Under the pieces are notes generated by a model. The model did no database searches and had not been told where the DNA came from. It worked only from the letters and a program-made list of their open reading frames with translations. Positions 5,633 through 11,813 of a stretch of DNA of 11,813 bases are shown one piece after another (the first letter of the stretch is position 1; every line of letters starts with the position of its first letter). A program made the translations under genes and the position numbers. Source of the DNA: WLJO01 sp945889085 (GTDB lineage: Bacteria > Actinomycetota > Acidimicrobiia > Acidimicrobiales > Ilumatobacteraceae); contig CAMDBM010000058.1 in NCBI GenBank assembly GCA_945889085.1, forward strand, positions 1-11,813, in the 5' to 3' direction.

Positions 5633-6294
5633 CACGCCACCTCCGGCTGGTCTGCGGCTCGGCCAACCCCGACAAGGTGGTGGAGATCGCAGCAGTGCTG
5701 AACGACGCCGGTCGCGAGTACGGGATCACCATCGAGTTGCTGCCACGCCCCGACGCCCTCGGCGACGTGGTCGAGGATGCCGACACCCTCGAGGGCAACG
5801 CCCGGCTCAAGGCAATGGCCGTAGCGACCGCGTCCGGCCTGCCGGCGATAGCGGACGACACCGGACTCGAGGTAGCGGCGCTCGGTGGGGAGCCGGGCGT
5901 GTACTCGGCGCGCTACGCCGGACCCGATGCAACGTACGCCGACAACCGTCTCAAGTTGCTTGCAGAACTCACCGCATCTGGTTCGACCGACCGCAGCGCC
6001 GAGTTCGCCACGGTTGCGATGGTCTGCTGGCCCGATGGTGCTTCGGTGGTCGCTCGAGGTGTGTGCCAGGGGCACATTGCTGAGGCCGAGCGCGGCGCAC
6101 GCGGCTTCGGCTACGACCCGCTGTTCGTTCCCGACAGCGATCCGACCGGCAGGACCTTTGCCGAGATGTCTGATGCCGACAAGAACTCCGTGTCGCACCG
6201 CGGCCGGGCGTTCCGGAACCTGGTGAAGATGTTCGCGGACTTCCCCGAACCCTTTACTGGGCACTGGTCCGCCGTGTCGCCGCCGAGCGACTGA
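5629..6294 (+). CDS. rdgB: RdgB/HAM1 non-canonical purine NTP pyrophosphatase
   Basis: Hydrolyses ITP, dITP and XTP to monophosphates, keeping deaminated purines out of nucleic acids. The 221-residue protein has the family signature set: SANPDKVVEI at about 11-20 (the SxNxxK motif), DTLEGNARLKA, ADDTGLEVAALGGEPGVYSARYAG (about 65-88, given here as its conserved blocks DDTGLEV and GVYSARYAG), GFGYDPLFVPD, TFAEM, and SHRGRAF near the C-terminus. The start is GTG at 5629, sharing GTGA with the rph stop, which indicates translational coupling. The tail after SHRGRAF is about 25 residues longer than minimal family members and ends in PFTGHWSAVSPPSD, unremarkable. The next feature is a convergent tRNA 12 bp away; no clear terminator is seen between them, only a perfect 10-bp GC-rich palindrome at 6296-6305. 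Confidence 0.93.
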   Translation: MTRHLRLVCGSANPDKVVEIAAVLNDAGREYGITIELLPRPDALGDVVEDADTLEGNARLKAMAVATASGLPAIADDTGLEVAALGGEPGVYSARYAGPDATYADNRLKLLAELTASGSTDRSAEFATVAMVCWPDGASVVARGVCQGHIAEAERGARGFGYDPLFVPDSDPTGRTFAEMSDADKNSVSHRGRAFRNLVKMFADFPEPFTGHWSAVSPPSD

Positions 6295-6306
6295 CGCCTC
6301 GAGGCC

Positions 6307-6389
6307 TGGTGCGGGTGGAGGGACTCGAACCCTCACTCCGGAGAACAGGACCCTAAATCCTGCGCGTCTGCCAGTTCCGCCACACCCGC
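6307..6389 (-). tRNA. tRNA-Leu, anticodon UAG
   Basis: Full cloverleaf on the minus strand. Acceptor stem GCGGGTG pairs with CACCCGC; D-arm GCGG..., anticodon stem CAGGA/TCCTG with loop TTTAGGG, giving anticodon TAG (reads CUA and other CUN codons); a variable arm built around CTCCGGAG; T-arm GAGGG/CCCTC with loop TTCGAGT. Discriminator A is followed by an encoded CCA. The long variable region and TTAG in the loop identify leucine. TACGCT on the minus strand at 6410-6405 is a possible -10 about 15 nt upstream of the mature 5' end. Confidence 0.95.
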
Positions 6390-6450
6390 GCGGTTGGCCC
6401 AACAAGCGTACCCGCCGTGCGCCCTGCGGCTTCGCTGTCGAGCGCTCGGC

Positions 6451-6456
6451 TACCGT
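6451..6456 (+). promoter_or_regulatory. Candidate leaderless -10 of the DUF2461 gene
   Basis: TACCGT matches TANNNT and is followed by 7 nt and the GTG at 6464. The preceding gene on this strand is separated by a convergent tRNA, so this gene needs its own promoter. No Shine-Dalgarno is present. Confidence 0.45.
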
Positions 6457-6463
6457 TCGCGGC

Positions 6464-7168
6464 GTGGCAGCAACTCGCAAGGGATCACCGTCGTCGCCGG
6501 AGCGTTTCACCGGATTCCCGGCCGACGCGCTTGCCTTCTACGAGGGGCTCGAGGCGGACAACAGCAAGTCCTACTGGCAGGCCAACAAGCACCGTTACCA
6601 GAGTGAGGTGCGGGCCCCGATGGAAGCCTTGCTGTCCCGGTTCGACGATGAGTTCGGGCCGTTCCACGTCTTTCGTCCGTACGTCGATGCGCGCTTTTCG
6701 AAGAACAAGGCTCCGTACAAGACCCACATCGGCGCCTACGGCGAGTCCGAGGGTGGGGCCGGTTTCTACGTGCAGTTCAGCGCTGCGGGCCTGCTGGTGG
6801 CCGCCGGGTATTACGCCATGGCGCCGGACCAACTGGACCGATTCCGTCGGGCGGTCGACGACGGGGCAAGAGGGGCCGAGATCGAGACCCTGGTGAAGGC
6901 TGCAGAGAAGGCCGGGTACTCGATGGGGGCAATCAGCGAACTGAAGACGGCACCCCGCGGCTACCCGAAGGACCATCCGCGGATCGAACTGATCCGTCGC
7001 AAGGGGCTGATGGGCTCCAACACCTGGGCGGCCGGTGCATGGATGCAGTCCCCGAAGGCAGCGGACCGGGTGCTGGCGGTCTGGCATGGGCTTGCCCCGG
7101 TAAGTGTGTGGCTGGACACCCACGTGGGCCCTTCCGTATTGCCCCCCGAGGATGCAGAGGGCCTCTGA
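6464..7168 (+). CDS. DUF2461 family protein
   Basis: Conserved protein of unknown function, 234 residues, about the usual size for the family (TIGR02453). It shows the family's opening, RFTGFPADALAFYEGLEADNS continuing into KSYWQANKHRYQSEV (about 14-48), then RPYVDARFSKNKAPYKTHIG at about 71-90, a central strand with GFYVQFSAAGLLVAAGYY, and a C-terminal section with PRGYPKDHPRIELIRRKGL. No signal peptide or membrane segment is seen, so it is probably cytoplasmic. The start is GTG at 6464, supported by a TANNNT hexamer 7 nt upstream. It stands alone between a tRNA and a structured intergenic region. Family call fairly secure; no function can be assigned. Confidence 0.85.
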   Translation: MAATRKGSPSSPERFTGFPADALAFYEGLEADNSKSYWQANKHRYQSEVRAPMEALLSRFDDEFGPFHVFRPYVDARFSKNKAPYKTHIGAYGESEGGAGFYVQFSAAGLLVAAGYYAMAPDQLDRFRRAVDDGARGAEIETLVKAAEKAGYSMGAISELKTAPRGYPKDHPRIELIRRKGLMGSNTWAAGAWMQSPKAADRVLAVWHGLAPVSVWLDTHVGPSVLPPEDAEGL

Positions 7169-7170
7169 AC

Positions 7171-7239
7171 AGGGCTGATTCGGTCCGCCCGGGAAAAATT
7201 TCTGCTTGGACTCCCCGCGGAGCAGAGTGAGCCCTTTTT
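7171..7239 (+). terminator. Nested stems ending in a T run
   Basis: Three bases after the DUF2461 stop, AGGGCT (7171-7176) can pair with AGCCCT (7230-7235), which runs straight into TTTT. Inside, TCTGCT (7201-7206) pairs with AGCAGA (7221-7226), with CTCC/GGAG as a competing inner stem. This resembles an intrinsic terminator with a large first loop. The long closing distance makes it uncertain. The remaining 140 bp up to the next gene hold only a short CGCGC/GCGCG stem at 7260-7272 and the promoter candidate below. Confidence 0.4.
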
Positions 7240-7339
7240 CGTCATCTACCTGCAACAATCGCGCTCAGCGCGCGAGTACGAACGCACCAAGCGAGTGACT
7301 TTGCCAGAATCCTCCCTAGGCAACCTCTTGACGTGTCGG

Positions 7340-7345
7340 TATAAC
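7340..7345 (+). promoter_or_regulatory. Candidate -10 of the LPLTG protein gene
   Basis: TATAAC, one mismatch from TATAAT, lies 38 nt before the ATG and would give a leader of about 30 nt containing the ribosome binding site. TTGACG at 7328-7333 is too close (6-nt spacer) to be its -35. Confidence 0.35.
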
Positions 7346-7371
7346 CACAGGGCGTGAACACGCCGAATCGT

Positions 7372-7377
7372 GGAGGG
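7372..7377 (+). promoter_or_regulatory. Ribosome binding site deciding the LPLTG start
   Basis: GGAGGG lies 6 nt before the ATG at 7384. It selects this ATG over an in-frame GTG at 7354, whose extra ten residues would precede an otherwise perfect signal peptide. Confidence 0.7.
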
Positions 7378-7383
7378 ACGATC

Positions 7384-7947
7384 ATGAAGAGAATGACCAA
7401 GACAACCATCGCACTCGCCGCACTGGGTACCGGTGCACTCCTGTGGGCCCCGTCGGCCCACGCCGCCGAGGCCACCTACGTGGTCACCGTCGGTTCGGTC
7501 ACCGTGAACGAGGGGGCGCAACCGACAGCGTCCGTGCCCCTCACGCTCAGCGAGGTGGCTCCGGCCGGCGGGCTGTGCCTGCGGGTGACCATCGGTCTCG
7601 AGGGCGACTCCGCCCTCGCCGACAACGACTACGTCGCCCAGTCGGGCCAGTGGGTCGCCATCTCCGCAGGGGATTCCTCGGCGACGGCGCTCGTGCCGAT
7701 CATCGACGATCTCGAGGCAGAGGTGGAGCAGGCCTTCACGGTCTCGGTCTCGCGCATCGACTGCGTCGGCGTCACCGAGTTTGCAGGGTCCGTGGACACG
7801 TCCGATATCGGCCGGGTGACGGTGCTCGACAATGACGCACTGCCGCTCACCGGTGGTTCTGTCGGCCTGGTTTGGGCTGCTCTCGGTCTGCTTGGCCTGG
7901 GCGGGATTGCCGTTGGCGCCACCCGCCGGCGTGCCCGGCTCGCCTGA
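7384..7947 (+). CDS. Secreted Calx-beta-like protein with LPLTG sortase signal
   Basis: Small surface protein of 187 residues with a complete cell-wall sorting layout. Residues 1-27 are a signal peptide: basic MKRMTKT, hydrophobic core, and AHA before a likely cleavage at 27/28. Residues about 32-151 form one Calx-beta-like repeat: VNEG at 41-44, a DNDY turn at 80-83, VPIIDDLEAEVEQAFTVSVS, and a closing VLDND. Two cysteines (C65, C127) could form a disulfide outside the cell. The end is LPLTGG at 153-158, a hydrophobic helix at about 160-178 and the basic tail RRRARLA, the standard sortase substrate signal. It should be covalently linked to peptidoglycan. No sortase gene is in the window. Calx-beta repeats bind calcium in some proteins; whether this one does is open. 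Start chosen by the GGAGGG site. Confidence 0.8.
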   Translation: MKRMTKTTIALAALGTGALLWAPSAHAAEATYVVTVGSVTVNEGAQPTASVPLTLSEVAPAGGLCLRVTIGLEGDSALADNDYVAQSGQWVAISAGDSSATALVPIIDDLEAEVEQAFTVSVSRIDCVGVTEFAGSVDTSDIGRVTVLDNDALPLTGGSVGLVWAALGLLGLGGIAVGATRRRARLA

Positions 7948-7976
7948 TCGCTTCACCGAGGAAAACGCGCTGTCGG

Positions 7977-8026
7977 CCCGACCGTCGGGGGGAGACGTTT
8001 ACGAAACGTCAAAACCCCGATTCGGG
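7977..8026. promoter_or_regulatory. Three inverted repeats spaced 19 bp apart
   Basis: Three perfect odd-centred dyads lie in the 97-bp gap before the PLP gene pair: CCCGAC-C-GTCGGG (7977-7989), GACGTTT-ACG-AAACGTC (7994-8010) and CCCGA-T-TCGGG (8016-8026). Their centres are at 7983, 8002 and 8021, exactly 19 bp apart. The first and third share the CCCGA/TCGGG half-sites. The third lies just upstream of a possible -10 (CATAGT, 8034-8039). The array suggests operator sites for a dimeric regulator; attenuation by alternative RNA stems is possible if transcription starts upstream. Confidence 0.55.
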
Positions 8027-8033
8027 CTGGCAA

Positions 8034-8039
8034 CATAGT
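8034..8039 (+). promoter_or_regulatory. Possible -10 of the PLP gene pair
   Basis: CATAGT matches four of six TATAAT positions and ends 5 nt before the ATG at 8045. No Shine-Dalgarno precedes that ATG, so a leaderless or nearly leaderless transcript is plausible, though the spacing is shorter than for the other candidates. Confidence 0.3.
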
Positions 8040-8044
8040 CACCA

Positions 8045-9561
<1,517 letters not shown>

Positions 9562-9565
<4 letters not shown>

Positions 9566-10920
9566 CCACGGCGGCGCCTGTCGTGGACCCGGCGGTCACG
9601 GGCATGCGCTGCGCCGTCTGTGGTACCCGCGTGGGCATTGGGGTGCCGCTGACGTGGAAGTGCCCCGGCGCAGTGCCGGGCGAACCCCACCTGCTCCGAT
9701 TCGACCGCAGCGTCGTGCCATTGCGTGCCGGGGACGACCCCAACCCCTTCGTGGCGTTTCGGCCGTACCTCGCGTGGGATGCGTTCGCTGCCGCCGCCGG
9801 GCTGAGCGTTGAACAACGCGTGCAGGTGATCCGCTCGCTCGACGCGTCGATCGAGGCGATCGATGGCACCGGATTCCGCTGGACGCCCTTCGCCCGCTCC
9901 GACGGGCTGTCCGACGCACTGGGCTTCTCTGACCGGGGAGGCGTGTGGGTAAAGGACGACACGGGAAACGTGGCCGGCAGCCACAAGGCCCGCCATCTGA
10001 TGACGATCGCGCTCCACCTGGTCGTCGCCGAGCAGCAGGGTCTCGTGCCGTGGCGCTCGGTCGGCGAGCGCCCGCACCTCGCCATCGCGTCGTGCGGGAA
10101 CGCTGCGCTTGCGGCGAGCACGATCGCCGCTGCGATGGGTTGGCCGATCTCGGTATTCGTGCCGCAATGGGCCGAGGAGTCTGTTGTCCAGCGGCTCGCC
10201 GAGTTGCACGCCACCGTCGTGCGCTGTCCGCGCCGTGACACGGATCCGCCCGGGGACCCGTGCGTGCTCCGTTTCCGCGAAGCGGTTGCCAGTGGCTCGA
10301 TCCCCTTCGCCGTGCAGGGACCGGAGAACGCGTGGTGCCACGACGGCGGTCGCACGATTGGTTGGGAACTCGCACTGCAGTTCGAGGCGGCACAAGTGCA
10401 CCGGGAGCAACCGGGCACACTCGACCGCCTCGTTGTGCAGGTTGGTGGAGGCGCCCTTGCGTCCGGTGCATGGTCCGGTGCATGGTCCGGTGCCTGGTCC
10501 GGTGCTGCCGACCGGGCCAGCATTCCGCGCCTTCACGCCGTGCAGGCGCAGGGTTGCGCGCCGCTTGCCCGGGCCTGGCACCGCGCCCTGGAACTCCCCG
10601 GCGGTGTCGGATCAGCAGGGGCGCACTGGCGCGAATGCATGTGGCCGTGGGAGGACGAGCCGGTGAGCGTCGCTGACGGGATCCTCGACGACGAGACCTA
10701 CGACTGGCTGCCCATCGTGGAGGCCATGTCGTCGAGCAACGGCTATCCCGTTGTGGCCCCAGAGACGCTGGTTCGTGAGGCGCACCGACTCGGTTGTGCG
10801 TCCACCGGTATCCGTGCCACGCCAACGGCCACTGCCGGGCTTGCCGGCCTGCTGGCGGTCCGTGACGACGTGCACGCCGACGAGAACGTCGTGGTGCTGT
10901 TCACCGGCGTCGCGCGCTGA
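9562..10920 (+). CDS. Fold-type-II PLP-dependent enzyme, threonine synthase-like
   Basis: A 452-residue protein with the layout of threonine synthase-like PLP enzymes. The N-terminus carries C17 and C20 in MRCAVCG and C34 in WKCPG, a short and possibly incomplete zinc-ribbon-like element. K142 in VAGSHKARHLM is the likely PLP lysine; SCGNAALAAS at 177-186 replaces the usual SSGNAG loop; VQVGGGALASG at 292-302 binds the PLP phosphate. The C-terminus, ATPTATAGLAGLLAV and NVVVLFTGVAR, matches threonine synthase ends. Directly after the glycine motif is a tandem insert of GAWS units (302-315). I chose GTG at 9562, which shares GTGA with the preceding gene; the frame is open 16 codons further but only inside that gene. 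True threonine synthase is unlikely given the cysteine-containing loop and the partner gene. The reaction is unknown. Confidence 0.8.
10462..10506 (+). repeat. 12-bp tandem repeat inside the second PLP gene
   Basis: The unit TCCGGTGCATGG occurs at 10462-10473 and 10474-10485, then with one change (TCCGGTGCCTGG) at 10486-10497, and partially at 10498-10506. It is in frame and encodes repeated SGAW. Copy-number changes would not shift the frame. Confidence 0.9.
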
Positions 10921-10926
10921 CGCCGC

Positions 10927-11514
10927 TCAGATGTCGACGCTTGAGGAGCCCGCGTTGAGGTGTCGGGGGTCCGGTTCCACCTCGTGGAGCAGTCCGTCGA
11001 GCACCTCGTAGACGAAGCCGCGAATATGCGCCTTGTCGTTGAGGTACGGCACCCGCTGGAGGCGGCTCATGCTCTGGCGCACGTCGAGGTACGGGTCCTT
11101 GAAGCCCTCGAGGGACCACCGGGGCTTGATGCCGAACTCGGATTCGAGCTGTGACTTGAAGTCGTCCTCGGACACCTTCTGGAGGCCACAGTCGGTGTGG
11201 TGGATAAGAATGATCTCGCGGGTGCCGAGCAGGCGCTGGCTGAGCACGAGGGAGCGCACGACGTCGTCGGTTACCACCCCGCCGGCATTTCGGATGACGT
11301 GGGCGTCACCGTGGGCGAGCCCCAGCATCTGGAAGATGTCCATCCGGCTGTCCATGCACGCCACGATCGCCAGATGGCGCTTGGGGCGCAGGACGAGGTC
11401 CTGGTCGTGGTAGTCCCGGGCGTACTCCCGGTTATTGGCCAGCAGTTCGTCGGCATTCGGGGCAAAGTCGTCGGGCACGCCACACAGTGTGGCAGCGATA
11501 GCCTCTGGATTCAT
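10927..11514 (-). CDS. Beta-class carbonic anhydrase
   Basis: Interconverts CO2 and bicarbonate with a zinc ion. Numbered from the ATG at 11514 (195 residues), the zinc ligands are C53, H106 and C109, seen in VACMDSRMD and HHTDCG, with the D55/R57 pair next to the first cysteine. The blocks HVIRNAGGVVTDDVVRSLVLSQ and LLGTREIILIHHTDCG closely resemble M. tuberculosis Rv1284. The start is not certain: this ATG overlaps the divergent clpP ATG (CATG), and no Shine-Dalgarno or TANNNT lies before it. The in-frame GTG at 11478 would give 183 residues, leave a 34-bp gap to clpP and free the 15-bp palindrome from coding. Conserved sequence begins only near LLANNREYA, so either fits. It converges on the second PLP gene with 6 bp between stops. 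Confidence 0.88.
   Translation of the reverse strand: MNPEAIAATLCGVPDDFAPNADELLANNREYARDYHDQDLVLRPKRHLAIVACMDSRMDIFQMLGLAHGDAHVIRNAGGVVTDDVVRSLVLSQRLLGTREIILIHHTDCGLQKVSEDDFKSQLESEFGIKPRWSLEGFKDPYLDVRQSMSRLQRVPYLNDKAHIRGFVYEVLDGLLHEVEPDPRHLNAGSSSVDI
11479..11493. promoter_or_regulatory. Perfect 15-bp palindrome before clpP
   Basis: GCCACAC and GTGTGGC flank a single A (7-1-7, no mismatch). The site ends 5 nt before the TAGCCT hexamer proposed as the clpP -10, so it lies between the -35 and -10 positions, where a repressor would block transcription. It also lies within or just in front of the carbonic anhydrase gene, depending on that gene's start. Role inferred from position. Confidence 0.45.
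11499..11504 (+). promoter_or_regulatory. Candidate leaderless -10 of clpP
   Basis: TAGCCT matches TANNNT and is followed by 8 nt and the clpP ATG at 11513, with no Shine-Dalgarno. Same spacing as before the mec-like and EamA genes. Confidence 0.45.
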
Positions 11515-11813
11515 GACCGCTCTGCCGTTCGCCCTCGACCCCGGTGCAGATTCCCGCTCCGACATCTTCACCCGACTGCTCAAGAACCGCGTGATCATGC
11601 TGGGGACCGACGTCAATGACGACATGGCCAATCAGATCTGCGCCCAGTTGCTCTACCTCGAGGGAGAGGACCCGAAGGCCGACATCTGGCTGTACATCAA
11701 CAGCCCCGGCGGTTCGGTAACCGCAGGCATGGCGATCTACGACACCATGCAGTTCGTCAGTTGCGACGTCGCAACTGTGTGCATGGGGCTTGCCGCCTCG
11801 ATGGGGCAGTTCC
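11513..11813 (+). CDS. clpP: ATP-dependent Clp protease proteolytic subunit (5' part)
   Basis: N-terminal 100 residues of ClpP; the gene runs off the window. ClpP forms a barrel that degrades proteins fed by ClpX or ClpC, among them tmRNA-tagged ones. Visible family blocks: SRSDIFTRLLKNRVIMLGTDV at 14-34, a conserved segment with QLLYLEGEDP, LYINSPGGSVTAGMAIYDTMQ at 60-80 and ATVCMGLAASMGQF at 87-100, in which S96 is the catalytic serine. The catalytic His and Asp would lie beyond the edge. The start ATG at 11513 is set by a TANNNT hexamer 8 nt upstream. Actinobacteria often have two adjacent clpP genes; a second copy could follow outside the window. It is divergent from the carbonic anhydrase gene, with overlapping start codons if the longer version of the latter is used. 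Confidence 0.95.
   Translation, partial: MTALPFALDPGADSRSDIFTRLLKNRVIMLGTDVNDDMANQICAQLLYLEGEDPKADIWLYINSPGGSVTAGMAIYDTMQFVSCDVATVCMGLAASMGQF

Noticed and set aside
6296..6305. GCCTCGAGGC palindrome as rdgB terminator
   Set aside because: A loopless 10-bp palindrome with no T run cannot form a useful hairpin; likely chance in GC-rich DNA.
7328..7345. TTGACG plus TATAAC as a complete sigma-70-type promoter
   Set aside because: The spacer is only 6 nt; TATAAC was kept alone as a weak -10 candidate.
10462..10506. CRISPR-like repeat array
   Set aside because: 12-bp units without spacers, in frame within a coding gene.
11525..11535. ClgR-type box (GTTCGCC) near clpP
   Set aside because: Only one half-site, no matching GCG partner at the right distance, and it lies inside the clpP coding region.

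Overview
The window is high-GC bacterial DNA, most likely from an actinomycete-type organism (Actinomycetota). An affiliation near Acidimicrobiia is only a guess. Three things support this: a mec/cysM/rph/rdgB gene order resembling the Mycobacterium tuberculosis Rv1334-Rv1341 block, a CysM of the O-phosphoserine type, and several genes whose start codon sits 7-8 nt behind a TANNNT -10 hexamer with no Shine-Dalgarno sequence, the usual layout of actinobacterial leaderless transcripts. All identifications come from reading motifs by eye; no database search was run.

Layout, left to right. 1-1215 looks accessory: a gene-poor stretch, then a Phd/YefM-type antitoxin and a PIN-domain VapC toxin behind a perfect 17-bp palindrome, then a strong hairpin. 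On the minus strand follow tmRNA (ssrA, 1216-1598), a DUF1345 membrane protein lacking its N-terminal half (1680-2048), and smpB (1996-2469). Divergent from smpB runs a plus-strand housekeeping block: a Mec-like JAMM metallopeptidase (2518-2943), CysM (3004-3951), an EamA/DMT transporter (3963-4829), RNase PH (4850-5632) and the RdgB/HAM1 nucleotide pyrophosphatase (5629-6294). A tRNA-Leu(UAG) lies on the minus strand at 6307-6389. A DUF2461 protein (6464-7168) and a secreted, sortase-type LPLTG protein with a Calx-beta-like repeat (7384-7947) follow. Next comes a pair of overlapping genes for fold-type-II PLP enzymes (8045-9565 and 9562-10920), preceded by three evenly spaced dyads. The right end has a beta-carbonic anhydrase on the minus strand (10927-11514) and, divergently, the start of clpP (11513 to the window end).

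Functional links. ssrA and smpB form the trans-translation system, and the tagged proteins are normally degraded by Clp proteases such as the ClpP encoded at the right edge. Mec and CysM belong to the CysO-dependent cysteine pathway known from M. tuberculosis, but the carrier gene cysO is missing between them. rph and rdgB are a translationally coupled RNA-processing and nucleotide-sanitation pair. The two PLP genes are probably co-transcribed and coupled by a GTGA overlap; their substrate is unknown.

I do not see a clearly new defence or mobile system. The points most worth following up are the unidentified PLP enzyme pair with its three 19-bp-spaced palindromes, the recurrent leaderless-promoter layout, the mec-cysM pair without cysO, and the truncated gene between smpB and ssrA.
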